Source: UBA668 sp043721915
GTDB taxonomy: Bacteria; Actinomycetota; Acidimicrobiia; Acidimicrobiales; Ilumatobacteraceae
Assembly: GCA_043721915.1 (NCBI GenBank)
Contig: JAYSPV010000045.1
Span: 1-64,000, forward strand
Length of the DNA: 64,000 nt
Reading direction: 5' to 3'
In this document: piece by piece, positions 41,145 to 51,731 of the stretch
How the letters are laid out: the number at the start of each line of letters is the position of its first letter
Numbering within the stretch: the stretch's first letter is position 1
Translations under genes and position numbers: made by a program
The notes under the pieces: model-generated
Database searches by the model: none
Told to the model about the DNA's origin: nothing
Seen by the model: the letters and a program-made list of their open reading frames with translations, nothing else

Positions 41145-41630
41145 CTAGCACGACTGCTTGTGTGCTGTGGGGATGTACGCCCACTCCTTCAAGCGCGGAT
41201 CGACCACGACGTATACGTCGATGCCGGTGAGATCGCGGTTCGCCAGCCACTGTGCGATCAAGCGGTGGTTGCCGTCCAGGACGTACAGCCAATCGTGCGT
41301 GCCGGTGGACACGAGGACAGGTTCCAGGTCCACGGCGAAGCGAAGATCGACGGGTCTGCGCCCCGACTCGTCTCCGACCTGGAACGACACTGCCCGGGCC
41401 AAACCGCCAGCGGATGGCTGAAGGTCTTGCAACCAGCAGGACGCGCCGGTCGTGTGCTGCTGGAACTCCCACCACAACATGACCGCATCGGCATCGGAGG
41501 GCTCCAACGTGGCGCGGTGAGCACGCAGTTCACTCGGCGCGCTGGGCAGCATGGTGGTGCGCGAGTGGGTGACCATGCGATACAGGTGGTCGTCGATGGC
41601 GGCCGGTGACACGGCCTCGCCGAGGATCAC
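41145..41630 (-). CDS. ParB-like domain protein
   Basis: 161 residues from GTG 41630, overlapping the stop of the upstream oxygenase gene (GTGA). The C-terminal half has WLYVLDGNHRLIAQWLANRDLTGIDVYVVVD, the D-G-N-H-R core of ParB/sulfiredoxin-like domains, which bind nucleotides or act as small-ligand kinases. The N-terminal half is not recognised. The coupling with a 2-oxoglutarate oxygenase suggests a shared pathway. I cannot propose a reaction. Confidence 0.7.
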   Translation of the reverse strand: MILGEAVSPAAIDDHLYRMVTHSRTTMLPSAPSELRAHRATLEPSDADAVMLWWEFQQHTTGASCWLQDLQPSAGGLARAVSFQVGDESGRRPVDLRFAVDLEPVLVSTGTHDWLYVLDGNHRLIAQWLANRDLTGIDVYVVVDPRLKEWAYIPTAHKQSC

Positions 41631-42601
41631 GCCGCCCCCGACGGCCGGCCGTTGACCGTGGCTTGGAACTTCTGCATCAGGTGCGGACCGGCCTCGATCG
41701 CGTCGTAGCGGGGCTGCTCGCCCTCCGCCAGGCACGTGGGCAGGCACTCGATGACGGCATCCCAGTTGGCGTTGTGGAAGAACGCGATCGACTGCCGGCG
41801 ACCGGTCGGCACCTGCACCCGGTGCATCGTCGAGCGCCAGCGGTCGTTGGTCCAGCGGGCCATGGCGTCGCCGAGGTTGACCACGAACGAGCCTGGTTCG
41901 GCGTCGACGTCGTGCCACTCGCCTGCAGGGCCCTGCACCTGTAGCCCACCCTGCTCGGGGTCCGCGAGCAGGATCGTCAGCGTGCCGTAGTCGGTGTGCG
42001 CTCCTGCCCCGAACTGGCCCTCGGCCACTGTGCCGGCGGCGCCACGCGGTGGGTAGTTGAGCGCTCGCATCGCACTCGTGTGTCGCTCGATCATCGGGGC
42101 GAAGTGATCCTCGGCAAGACCGAGGCCGGTCGCCATCAGACTCAGCAACCGCGCGGCCAGATCGCTGAGCGCGAGGAAGTAGTTGCTCCACGCCGGCTCC
42201 ATGGCCGGCAGCATCGCCGGCCACAGGTTCTGCGACCACGCGAACGCTTCATCGGGGTCGGTGATCGTGTGCGTCGGCCGCACGACAGGGCCGATCGCGA
42301 AGCTCTCCTTCAGATCCGGGGCGCCGCCCTTGCCCAGCGACTTCGCCAGCGTCTCGCCCGCAAGTGCCGAATAGCCGTACGGATAGCCGGGGTAGGGCAT
42401 TGCCACTGTGAGTTTTTCGTCCAACGGCATGTCGAAGAACGAACGGGCGGTCGCCCACGCCGCCTCCACGATCGGGGCAGGTACCTCGTGATTGACGATG
42501 GTCAGGAAGCCGACACGTTCGCAGGCCGCGCTGATCGCCGCCGGTGCGTCTGGCGCGTGCAGATCGATGACGGGCACCCAGCCGCTGGCGGGGGACATCA
42601 T
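41627..42601 (-). CDS. isopenicillin-N-synthase-family 2-oxoglutarate/Fe(II) oxygenase
   Basis: 324 residues from ATG 42601. N-terminal DIOX_N pattern VPVIDLHAP...CERVGFLTIVNHEVP; catalytic GAHTDYGTLTILL (His and Asp), STMHRV (distal His) and RRQSIAFF (2-oxoglutarate-binding Arg-x-Ser). Bacterial members hydroxylate or cyclise small molecules. It is the first gene of a pair with the ParB-like gene. The ATG doublet at 42601/42598 leaves the start uncertain by one residue. Confidence 0.85.
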   Translation of the reverse strand: MMSPASGWVPVIDLHAPDAPAAISAACERVGFLTIVNHEVPAPIVEAAWATARSFFDMPLDEKLTVAMPYPGYPYGYSALAGETLAKSLGKGGAPDLKESFAIGPVVRPTHTITDPDEAFAWSQNLWPAMLPAMEPAWSNYFLALSDLAARLLSLMATGLGLAEDHFAPMIERHTSAMRALNYPPRGAAGTVAEGQFGAGAHTDYGTLTILLADPEQGGLQVQGPAGEWHDVDAEPGSFVVNLGDAMARWTNDRWRSTMHRVQVPTGRRQSIAFFHNANWDAVIECLPTCLAEGEQPRYDAIEAGPHLMQKFQATVNGRPSGAA

Positions 42602-42918
42602 CTGCCCACAGTTCTCTGTGGGGTTGAAAGAATGCGTGCGGGCACGCGGCACCGGTTGTGTCGCGTCAGGTTGACGCCGTGTCGGCATGGGACTTGCGCA
42701 AGAGAACGGGGCCACGATCGTGGCGGAGGCGCGACCTCGGTCATCTCGCGAGTTTGGCAGGTCGGTTTCTTGTCGCTCGTAGCGTGCAGCAATCGGTGCG
42801 GCCTCGCGGTGGGCGCAGATCGACGGGTTCGGCGGCGTTCCCTCTTGTGCGTTGTCGAGCCGTGTGCCTAGTGTCGGTGCTTGTTGTCGGCGGACACCAG
42901 CCTCTCGGAGGGTCGAAC
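42602..42918. other. intergenic region between the divergent oxygenase and RHS genes
   Basis: 317 bp. The RHS frame stays open upstream to 42658, but this part reads as Arg/Ser-rich sequence with no domain. Promoters for both genes must lie here; I see no clear consensus. GGAGGG near its right end is the ribosome-binding site for the RHS gene. Confidence 0.5.
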
Positions 42919-45900
42919 ATGTCAGATTCCATCACTGTTGCTCGCGTTGCCGGGTCGGGTTGTCGGCGAGGTGTGCGTCGCTGGTGTGGTGGGTTGTTGG
43001 CGTTGGCGTTGTTCGGGGCCGCGATCGTGGTGACCGAGGCCGTGGAGCACTCTGTCGCCGACGCGAAGCTCGTCGAGTACGGCGGTGGTGATCCGGTCGC
43101 GGCGCAGGCGGCGCAGGCACAGGCGTTGTGGTCGGCGGATCGTGGGCTTGTTGGTGTGCCGACTGGGGTTGCGACATCGGGTGCCACTCCGCCGGCGGAC
43201 ACGGACGGCACGGATACGTCTGTGGTGCAGATACCGCAGGCTGGTGTCGATGTTCCTGGGACGATCGAGCAGCCGGTGCCGGTGGATCCGAATGTTCCCG
43301 ATGGTTTCGTGCCTGGCGATAGCGAAGTGGTTGGTGGGTCGCCGACTTCGATCATCTATGAGAATCCTGACGGCTCTCGGACCGCTGCGATCTTTTCGAC
43401 GCCGTCGGTGTTCAGGGACGAGACCGGTGAGTGGACACAGTTCAATCCGACCCCAGTTGACACGGGGGACCGCGTCGAGGTTCCCGACGCGGTTGTTGAC
43501 ACGTCGTTTGCTGGGGTTGGTTCCGATGATGAACTCGCCCGAGTCGTGTCTGGTTCGCGGGCCGCCGGGTTTTCGCTCGACGGGGCTGCCGCTGTTGAAG
43601 CGATCACGACCGAGACTGGTGTGAGGTTCGTCAATATCTTGCCGGGTGTCACTCTTGAGGAGCATTCGGTGCTCGATGGGGTCAAGGAAGATCTGATCGT
43701 TGCGGAGCGCCCTGCGACGGCGCCGACCTACCGTTTCAGGTTGACCACGAAGGGTCTCAGCCCACGGACAGCGGTGGGGGGTTCGGTGCAGTTGGTGGAC
43801 AGCGCTGGCAGGGTGGTGTTCACGATTCCCCGGGGTACTGCGTGGGATTCGAACCCGAGCCAGGTCGAAGAACTTGGTCGTGTGGGGGTGGCGACTCGGC
43901 TTGTGCGCGATGGCGTCGATTGGGTTGTCGAGCTGGTTCCGGATTGGGAGTGGATGTCCGATCCTGCGCGTGTGTACCCGGTCACGATCGATCCGCAGTT
44001 CGTGTCGACGTCACAGTCGACCGTGCGTTCTGATGCCTATGTCGTGTCGTCGGTTGGCGCGGGCCAGTACAACGGCACGTCGGGCACCTATTCGCAGTGG
44101 TCGTCGGTGTCGAGCACGTTTGTGGACAAGATCGGCTACAGCAATGTGTCGGGCACGTGGCAGCAGTACAAGTCGTGGGCGTACTTCAACTTGCCGTTGC
44201 CGGCCGGCTACATCCACAACATCACCAACGCGACGCTCTCGGGTGAGGTTGTGTACGTTCGTGACTTCTCTAGCAATGGCGCGGTCTCAGTTCCGGCCTA
44301 CGGTGCCGCGAACATTGGGATCGCAAAGGGCACCGGGCCGTGGGCGCCAGGTCCGGACGCGTCGCCGAATCTGACGTGGGCGACGCAGCCGACGTTTGAT
44401 GCTGCGACCGCCAAGACTCAGCTGGTCGCGCAGACGTTGACGTTCACTACTGACGTCACGGGTTGGGTCCAAGGTTGGGAGGCCGCTCCCGCGACCAACA
44501 AGGGTGTTGTGTTCTACGGGCTTGGCCAATCGCTGCCGGGTCTGGGGCACGGTTTCACGATGATGAAATCGATGGAGTCGAACAACCCTCCGGTGCTGCT
44601 GGTCACCTATAATTCGACCCCGGTTGCGACGTCTCCTGCATCTGGGACCACGGTCCACAAGAACGCTACGCAGAGCGTGGATTTCGCGTGGGGTGATCCT
44701 GATGGCCTGCAGGCGCAGGTCCAGGTCTGCTCGGACGCCGCGTTCACGCAGGATTGTTTCTTCTCGGCCCAGGGTGTGGGCACGGCGTCGATCGGCGCGG
44801 CGCAGTTCTTGCAGAACCAGCCGAGCTATTGGCGTATCCGGAAGGCTGTCGGTGCCGACGTCTACTTCTCCAGTCCGGCGCGCACACTGACGTTGACCAA
44901 CACGGCTCCACCTGCTGCGGCGCTCAACATCGGTGTCGACGGTTTTGTCTCGACGAGCACTCCGAGCATCACCGTTCCCGCGGTCACTGATCCGAATGGT
45001 GATCTTGTCCAGTACAAGTTCCAAGTGTGTGATCAGCCCGCCACAGCGCAGGGTGTTGCGCAGGGCAACTGCACGTCATCGAACTGGCAAACCTCGACCA
45101 GTTGGGCGTCGGCGATCAACTGGGCGCAAACCTATTATTGGACGGTCAGCACCACGGATGGGCTTCGTAACGGCGGGGTTGTGACGCAAACCCAGGTGGC
45201 CGCGCCGTACAACGACATCGCAGGAACCCAATGGGTGCGTGGTTCGTACCCCAATGGTGCCCCGTCGGGCATGGTCGAGTTGGCGAGTGGGAACCTGTTC
45301 TTCGCGGCGACCGACATCGATCCGGCGACTGTCGGTGTGGATATTGGCGTCACGCGTTCGTACAACAGCCTCGACTCGCGTAGCGGCTACTTCGGTATGG
45401 GTTGGTCGAGCGCGCTGGACATGTCGGCATCGCTCGATGCTGCCCAGAACGTGACCATCTTGCTTGACGACGGCCGCGCCCAGTTCCACGGCAAGAACAC
45501 AACCGGGTGGGCAAGATCTTGGGGTGGCGACGGCGAGTTCACCCTCGATGCTGTGACCGGGGAGTATTGGCTGACGCTGTCCAATAAGACGAAGTACCGG
45601 TTCAAGGACATCAACTCGACACCGACAACACTTGAGTTCCTTGGCGTTACAAACGCTGATGGTGCGGCGACATCGATCACGTGGGGTGCGAGCAGCGTGC
45701 AGGTCACTGATGTCGCGAGTGGCCGGTCACTCATCTACACGCTGGCCACACCACCGAACGCGACGCGCAGTCATGTTGCATCGGTCGCCGCTCTTGGCGC
45801 GCCGGGCGAGGTGTGGACGTACGTGTACGACAACGACCGGCTGGTGGATGCTTGCTCGCCCGACGTCGACCCGGGCAGTGCCACCAAGCAACTGTGCACC

Positions 45901-48900
45901 CAGTACGACTTCGACGGTGCCCAGCGACTGATCGAGGCGCAATCGGCTCAGACCAAAACCGGCAGTGCGCTCAGCCCGATGGTCTCGCCTACCAACAAGA
46001 AGGTGCTGTTTGGCGTCACGTACGACACCAATGGCCGCGTCGCGCAGCAACGCAATGGTGTCGGCAACCAGTGGTCGTACACGTACCTCACTGACCAGAC
46101 AACACCGAACCCTGCTGGCGGCACCGTCACCGCCCGCTATCTGGCTAGGGCCACCGCACCGCGAGGTGGGGTCACCGAATACTACTTCGACGCGTTGCGC
46201 CGGTTGATCTATCAGAAGAACGCGATGGGTGAACAGCAGTGGTGGGAATACGACTCCGCTGGGTTCATGTCCAAGACCACGACCCAGGTCGGGGCCGCCC
46301 AATATGCGACCACCAAGTACGTGTCGAACGCTGCGGGCCAGATGACTTCCAGGGTCGACCCGAACCTGTCCGACGCCACCGCGTGGAAGTGGACCTACAA
46401 CGCTGCCGGGCGCGTCGCCAGCGAAGTCGATCCGTATGGGTACACCGTGACGACCGCCTACCTTGCCGACAACATCCATGTGGCCAGCACCACCCGCGTC
46501 GCACCCGTCGGGGCGAACCTCGGGCACGGCGACGCGACCACCACCTACACGTACACCGATGCGAACACCATCGCCTACGGCTCCACGACTGATCACCCGC
46601 CACTGTGGTTGCCGGCAACGATCACCGACGAACGCGGTGCCGTCACCCAGATGCGGTACGACAAGGCTGGTGACCTGCGTCTCGAGATCGGCCCGACGGG
46701 GGTGCAGACCCGCTACACGTACGACGCAATCGGTCGAAAGATCAAGACCGAAACCATGTATGACAACGTCAACTGGGTCACTACCGATGTCACCGCCTAC
46801 GACCCGGCTGGACGGATCGTTCAAGCCGATGGTGCATTGGTCACTGACGCGGTCACGGGCGCCGCGCACAAGCTGCGTATCACCACCAGCTACGACGACG
46901 CGGGGAACCCGCTGACCATCACCAAATCCGATGTGGGTGGCAGCGCCACCACCGACCCAGCGCGCACGACCAGCTACCACTACGACGACGCGAACCGTCG
47001 CGATCGCACCACCGACGCGTTGGGTAACACCACCGACACCGTCTTTGATGCCGACGGGAACCCCACCGAGACCATCGACGCACGCGGGACACGGGTGGTG
47101 ACCGCCTTCGACATGGGTGGCCGACCCACCGCAACGACCATCAAGAACTTCGTCGATGACCCGATCAGCGCTCCCGCCGTCACCCGCGATGTGATCGTGT
47201 CGACGCAAACCTATGACACTGCCGGGCGACCGTGGAAGACCACCGACGCACTCGGCCGTGTCACCGAAACCGTCTACGACACGGCTGGCATGGGCTGGCC
47301 GGTTCAGACCGTTGTGACAGCGGGTTCCACCAGCAACATCGTGGTGGCTACCAACTACGACCTGGTCGGGCGTGCCACCGACGTGTACAAGTTCGGTGAT
47401 CCCACAGGCGGGCAAGCCCAGATGATGCAACGCACCCACACCGACTACGACCTGTGGGGCCGCGCGAAGGTCACCACCACCTACGACACGGCCAGCAACG
47501 GCGCCGGTGGTGGCACCGTCAATCAAACCCAGACCAACACGTACGACAAGTCCGGCAACGTTACGGTCTCGGTCACCGCGGGCGGCGCCGTGTCGACGAC
47601 CACCACGACCACCTTCTCTGCTGCCACCGGGATCCCCACAACCACCACGGTCAGCAGCGGCCAAACCGTGGTGACATCGACACGGGCCACCGACGCCCGC
47701 GGCCTGGTGTACTCGAGTGTGGACCAGCGCGGCAACCCGGTACAGATGGTCTACGACGTGCTGGGCCGGGCGACCACCGTGACCTACCCGGGGGTACCCA
47801 CGACCACGGTCGATCGCGACGCTGGCAGCGCGACCACAGCAACCGTGACCGCGTCGAACACGACCGGCTACAACACCTTTGGTGAAGCCGTCCACGTGCG
47901 CGACCCTCTCGGGCAGGTGACAACCGTCGACTTCGACGTGTTGGGCCGCAAGTCGGTTGTTCACTACCCGTCGTACACGCAGCCGGGGACGACCACGGTG
48001 CTGAACCCGACCGAGGCGTTCCATTATGACGCCAACGGCAACCTCGACACCCGGACCGACCGGCTCGGCAAGAACACCACTTTCACGTTCGACTTGATGA
48101 ACCGTGTTGTCCAACAAGTCGACCCGCCAGCGAACGCCACAGCACCGGCGGGGGTGACCACCATCACCTACGACGACGCCGGCAACCAGCTCAGCATCAC
48201 CGACCCAATCGGGGCGCGCACCGAGACGACCTACAACTACATGGGCCTGCCCGTCACCGTTACCCGAAAGGTGCGGCATGGTTCAGTCACCGATTCCTAC
48301 ACGAGCAGTTACACCTACGACCGAGCCGGGCGCGTGATCATCGCGTGCCTGCCGACAGTCAACGGCGTCACACCCTGCAGCACTACCACCTACTCGCCGT
48401 TCGGATCGGTGTTGACCACTACCAACGCCTTGTCGAAGACCACCAGGCACAGCTATGACGGGCTCGGCCGCCACACATCAGTGACGGACCCGATGAACCA
48501 CAAGACCGTGACCGCCTTTGGTGACGGCATCGGGCATAGCTACACCACCTCTCAAATCGGCAGCGACGGCGCCACCGTGTCGAGCTCCAGCTACACGCTT
48601 GACGCCAACGGCAACACCACCACAATCGCGTTGGCCAATGGTGGCCGGGTCGATTACATCTACGACGCGCGCAACCAACTCATCGGCGTCACCCAACTTT
48701 CCGACGCTGCACCATCGGCGCACAGCATCGTGACCAGCTACGGCTACGACGCCCTCGGGCGGCAGGTCACAGCAGTCGACGGTCGCGACAACACCTGGCT
48801 CAACACGTACAACACGCTCGGGCTTCTTCAAGACCAAATTGAACCTGCCACACCCGGCCAAAGCACGATCGGTGACCGCAGGTTCACCACCATTCACAAC

Positions 48901-51477
48901 GCGGCGGGGCTCGCCGAACGCTACGAGCAACCCGGTGGGGTGCGCGTGCACTACGCCTATGACGATTTGGGTCGGGCAATCACCGAATCCTCCGATTCCG
49001 CACCGACAGCCCCCGCTGCGATGGCATCTTTTGGGTACGACCCGGCAGGACGAATGACATCATTCTCGGTCGCAGGCTCAACCGCAGCGCTCACCTACGA
49101 CGACCGCGGGCTGCTCACCAACGCCACCGGGCCGGGTGGGCCAAGTTCGTTCGAGTATGACGCGCTGGGTCGGATCGTCAATAGGACCGACGCGTCTGGT
49201 GTCTCGCAGTATGCATGGGACGCGAACAGTCGCCTGTATTCCGATACCGATCCGTTGACCAACACAGCACGTGTGTACACCTGGAACGACGCCGATCAGG
49301 TCACAGGTGTCAGTTATGCCACTGGTGGCGGTTCGCGAAGCTACGACTACTGGCCGTCGGGGCAACTCAAGACCGACACGATCAAGTCAGATCCGACCAC
49401 CGTCCAACGATCCGCGATCTACGAGTACGACACCAGCGGGAACCTCACCAAGGAAACCATCGCTGGGGCATCGGTCGTCAACCCTGGGAGCAACACGTAC
49501 ACCTACGACCTTGCCGGCCGGTTGCGTGCATGGACTGCCACCAACGCAGCGGTCACCAACTACAACTGGGATGACGCGGCGAACCGTGTGCAGGCGGGCA
49601 ACACGACCAACACCTACGACGCCCGAAACCGAATCACCGCCGGAACCACCACCGCCCCATCGGGGGCCACCACCGATGCCTACACATGGACACCGCGAGG
49701 CACGATTTCGTCGCAGGCCATCAACGGCACCGCAACTGCTTACACCTTCGATGGTCTGGGTCGAATGGTCACAGCTGGTGGCGTCAACTTCACCTACGAC
49801 GCTCTTGACCGCATCGCGTCGCGTACCGATGGCGCCAACACCGCCACCTTTGCCTATTCCGGTCTGGGCCTGCAACCCACCAGCGACGGCGCCAGCCTGA
49901 TCGCGCGTTCGCCGGGGGGTGCGCCAGTATCGATGAAAGTCGGCGCCGGCCCAGGGCTCACCGTTGGCCAAGACCGCCACGGCGACATCGTTGCCCTGTT
50001 CCAACCTGGCGGTTCCACCCTCACCGACAGCATCGACTACGACCCGTTCGGGCAAGTCGTCGGGCGTACCGGCACCACTGCCAACACCGCCGGCTTCCAA
50101 GGCGCCTACACCGACCCAACCACCAAACTCGTCGACATGGGCGCCCGCTGGTACTCGCCCAACACCGGGCGTTTCCTCGCCCGCGACACCATCGCTCCGA
50201 TGCTTGCCTCGCCGGTGTCGCTCAACATGTACACCTACGCCAACAACGACCCGCTCGGCCACTTCGACCCCGACGGCCACTGTGCAATCCGCATCGACGG
50301 CAACTACTGCGCCCCGACCCGCACAACACGATCAACGGCTTACAACTCGAACTGGTATAGCGCAATCGTCACCCCGAAGCGCAGCAGCGGGCCCACGGGC
50401 CGTTGCATTCGCTTCAACGCCTGCCCCGACGGTGGTAACCAAACCCGAGAAGCACCCCACGGTAACTCTGGCAAAGGCAACAGCGCCGACCCACCGCCTG
50501 ATCCGATCCAAACGTGCGCCCAAGACCCCAAATGCACCCCGCAACGAATGGTCGCCCTGATCAAAGCGTCCAAGGACGATGGGTTTGGCGCAGTCGTCTT
50601 CGCTGCCATCGAAGGCGCCGACGTGAAAGGCGATCTTGACGGCAACTGGGGCCAGAAGAGCATCGACGCAGCAGCCGCAGGGGGCAAGAACCTCGAAGAC
50701 GCGATCATGAAATCCCTCGGCATCGACCGAACACAAGCCCGCCTCTGGGCGACACTGGCCCAGTCCGTCGCCAAGAAGATCCAGAACTCAAAATCCGAGT
50801 TCGAGAAGATCGATCACGAGAAGTCGTTCCTCGAGGCGCACCTCAGCGCGATCATGATCGGAGTAGCGATCCTCGCGACTGTGGCAACCGTTGGTGCCGC
50901 TGGAATGGCCATGGCAGGCGCACTCACCGTTGCCACGCTCGGAGGCACTGCATCGCTCACCGTCACCAGCCTCACAGTCGGCATCGTCACTACCGGAGCC
51001 TTCGTACCATTGGCTTTCGCCGCTGGGACAGCCGCAGCGTGGGTTGGTGCCGACGCACTCGCCGAAGGATTCTTCCAGACCGGCCTCAACAGCCACACGG
51101 TAGTCGGCGCCGACAGCAGATCATTTCGTGCCCCGAAAGCCACAAACACGCGGACAGATCTCATTTTGTTTGACGAAGAATGGGCATCGCGTCAGCTGCT
51201 TGGTCAGAACACACCGGGTTCAGCGGGCTACGCCGAAACACCAGGCGGCAGGACAGTGACCGCACACGCCGCGGAGGTGATCGCCAATGGCGGTCGAGGC
51301 CGTCCACCGACATCACTTACGACGGTCGACGAGATTCTCGACACTGGCACATCCGTGCGTTGGAGACCGGAAAACGGTACGGTCCGCGTCACCCAACCGG
51401 GAATGCCCGGCAGGCCATACGTTGTCGTGGACGATGCCACCGGCAACAGAATCGTCACCGCGATGGTCCCGAAGTGA
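42919..51477 (+). CDS. giant RHS/YD-repeat polymorphic toxin
   Basis: 2852 residues from ATG 42919, set by GGAGGG just upstream. Layout: a hydrophobic segment at about 20-38 (export signal or anchor); a DNRLRE-like adhesion region (about 100-570); fibronectin-like linkers; the DUF6531-like entry (WVRGSYPNGAPSG, SYNSLDSRSGYFGMGWSS at about 775-830); some 1500 residues of YD repeats; and the RHS core close, YDPFGQVVGRTG...RWYSPNTGRFLARDTIAP, ending DPDGH at base 50280. The unique C-terminus (50281-51477) has a long hydrophobic Ala/Gly/Val stretch and an end domain, VTAHAAEVIANGG...VDEILDTGTSVRW...YVVVDDATGNRIVTAM, resembling DUF4258/BECR RNase folds. The likely role is intercellular competition. 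Confidence 0.9.
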   Translation: MSDSITVARVAGSGCRRGVRRWCGGLLALALFGAAIVVTEAVEHSVADAKLVEYGGGDPVAAQAAQAQALWSADRGLVGVPTGVATSGATPPADTDGTDTSVVQIPQAGVDVPGTIEQPVPVDPNVPDGFVPGDSEVVGGSPTSIIYENPDGSRTAAIFSTPSVFRDETGEWTQFNPTPVDTGDRVEVPDAVVDTSFAGVGSDDELARVVSGSRAAGFSLDGAAAVEAITTETGVRFVNILPGVTLEEHSVLDGVKEDLIVAERPATAPTYRFRLTTKGLSPRTAVGGSVQLVDSAGRVVFTIPRGTAWDSNPSQVEELGRVGVATRLVRDGVDWVVELVPDWEWMSDPARVYPVTIDPQFVSTSQSTVRSDAYVVSSVGAGQYNGTSGTYSQWSSVSSTFVDKIGYSNVSGTWQQYKSWAYFNLPLPAGYIHNITNATLSGEVVYVRDFSSNGAVSVPAYGAANIGIAKGTGPWAPGPDASPNLTWATQPTFDAATAKTQLVAQTLTFTTDVTGWVQGWEAAPATNKGVVFYGLGQSLPGLGHGFTMMKSMESNNPPVLLVTYNSTPVATSPASGTTVHKNATQSVDFAWGDPDGLQAQVQVCSDAAFTQDCFFSAQGVGTASIGAAQFLQNQPSYWRIRKAVGADVYFSSPARTLTLTNTAPPAAALNIGVDGFVSTSTPSITVPAVTDPNGDLVQYKFQVCDQPATAQGVAQGNCTSSNWQTSTSWASAINWAQTYYWTVSTTDGLRNGGVVTQTQVAAPYNDIAGTQWVRGSYPNGAPSGMVELASGNLFFAATDIDPATVGVDIGVTRSYNSLDSRSGYFGMGWSSALDMSASLDAAQNVTILLDDGRAQFHGKNTTGWARSWGGDGEFTLDAVTGEYWLTLSNKTKYRFKDINSTPTTLEFLGVTNADGAATSITWGASSVQVTDVASGRSLIYTLATPPNATRSHVASVAALGAPGEVWTYVYDNDRLVDACSPDVDPGSATKQLCTQYDFDGAQRLIEAQSAQTKTGSALSPMVSPTNKKVLFGVTYDTNGRVAQQRNGVGNQWSYTYLTDQTTPNPAGGTVTARYLARATAPRGGVTEYYFDALRRLIYQKNAMGEQQWWEYDSAGFMSKTTTQVGAAQYATTKYVSNAAGQMTSRVDPNLSDATAWKWTYNAAGRVASEVDPYGYTVTTAYLADNIHVASTTRVAPVGANLGHGDATTTYTYTDANTIAYGSTTDHPPLWLPATITDERGAVTQMRYDKAGDLRLEIGPTGVQTRYTYDAIGRKIKTETMYDNVNWVTTDVTAYDPAGRIVQADGALVTDAVTGAAHKLRITTSYDDAGNPLTITKSDVGGSATTDPARTTSYHYDDANRRDRTTDALGNTTDTVFDADGNPTETIDARGTRVVTAFDMGGRPTATTIKNFVDDPISAPAVTRDVIVSTQTYDTAGRPWKTTDALGRVTETVYDTAGMGWPVQTVVTAGSTSNIVVATNYDLVGRATDVYKFGDPTGGQAQMMQRTHTDYDLWGRAKVTTTYDTASNGAGGGTVNQTQTNTYDKSGNVTVSVTAGGAVSTTTTTTFSAATGIPTTTTVSSGQTVVTSTRATDARGLVYSSVDQRGNPVQMVYDVLGRATTVTYPGVPTTTVDRDAGSATTATVTASNTTGYNTFGEAVHVRDPLGQVTTVDFDVLGRKSVVHYPSYTQPGTTTVLNPTEAFHYDANGNLDTRTDRLGKNTTFTFDLMNRVVQQVDPPANATAPAGVTTITYDDAGNQLSITDPIGARTETTYNYMGLPVTVTRKVRHGSVTDSYTSSYTYDRAGRVIIACLPTVNGVTPCSTTTYSPFGSVLTTTNALSKTTRHSYDGLGRHTSVTDPMNHKTVTAFGDGIGHSYTTSQIGSDGATVSSSSYTLDANGNTTTIALANGGRVDYIYDARNQLIGVTQLSDAAPSAHSIVTSYGYDALGRQVTAVDGRDNTWLNTYNTLGLLQDQIEPATPGQSTIGDRRFTTIHNAAGLAERYEQPGGVRVHYAYDDLGRAITESSDSAPTAPAAMASFGYDPAGRMTSFSVAGSTAALTYDDRGLLTNATGPGGPSSFEYDALGRIVNRTDASGVSQYAWDANSRLYSDTDPLTNTARVYTWNDADQVTGVSYATGGGSRSYDYWPSGQLKTDTIKSDPTTVQRSAIYEYDTSGNLTKETIAGASVVNPGSNTYTYDLAGRLRAWTATNAAVTNYNWDDAANRVQAGNTTNTYDARNRITAGTTTAPSGATTDAYTWTPRGTISSQAINGTATAYTFDGLGRMVTAGGVNFTYDALDRIASRTDGANTATFAYSGLGLQPTSDGASLIARSPGGAPVSMKVGAGPGLTVGQDRHGDIVALFQPGGSTLTDSIDYDPFGQVVGRTGTTANTAGFQGAYTDPTTKLVDMGARWYSPNTGRFLARDTIAPMLASPVSLNMYTYANNDPLGHFDPDGHCAIRIDGNYCAPTRTTRSTAYNSNWYSAIVTPKRSSGPTGRCIRFNACPDGGNQTREAPHGNSGKGNSADPPPDPIQTCAQDPKCTPQRMVALIKASKDDGFGAVVFAAIEGADVKGDLDGNWGQKSIDAAAAGGKNLEDAIMKSLGIDRTQARLWATLAQSVAKKIQNSKSEFEKIDHEKSFLEAHLSAIMIGVAILATVATVGAAGMAMAGALTVATLGGTASLTVTSLTVGIVTTGAFVPLAFAAGTAAAWVGADALAEGFFQTGLNSHTVVGADSRSFRAPKATNTRTDLILFDEEWASRQLLGQNTPGSAGYAETPGGRTVTAHAAEVIANGGRGRPPTSLTTVDEILDTGTSVRWRPENGTVRVTQPGMPGRPYVVVDDATGNRIVTAMVPK

Positions 51478-51731
51478 TCGACCAAGACTGGATCGATCTC
51501 CTCGACCACATTGATCGGTTTGTCGGTGGGGAAACTTCGAAGGTTCTCGCTGATGAGCTTCTGGGGCTCGTGTTGGAATGCTTCCGAGACGAGGAATGGG
51601 CCGACGAGGTCGTCTGGATTCTTTCTTGCTACGAGCCAGGTGGCGGAGAGCACTACTACGACGAACTGGCGGTTGCGGCCGAGCTATCAGCAGTCGCCGC
51701 GAACATCCGCGTTGAACGGAGCGACGGGTGA
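51474..51731 (+). CDS. candidate immunity protein for the RHS toxin
   Basis: 85 residues from GTG 51474, which overlaps the RHS stop (GTGA). Strongly acidic and helical (DQDWIDLLDHIDRF, ADELLGLVLECFRDEEWADEVVWIL). Size, charge and tight coupling are what is expected for a toxin-neutralising partner. No known immunity family recognised. The next gene starts within its stop codon. Confidence 0.75.
   Translation: MIDQDWIDLLDHIDRFVGGETSKVLADELLGLVLECFRDEEWADEVVWILSCYEPGGGEHYYDELAVAAELSAVAANIRVERSDG

Noticed and set aside
45727..48279. 850-codon reverse-strand open frame inside the RHS gene
   Set aside because: Antisense to YD repeats, low-complexity Val/Gly/Arg/Asp content, no motif; the periodic repeats keep the opposite frame open.
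45800..50100. CRISPR-like or satellite repeats
   Set aside because: The periodicity is protein-level YD repeats of about 20 residues with variable DNA; no identical direct repeats with uniform spacers.
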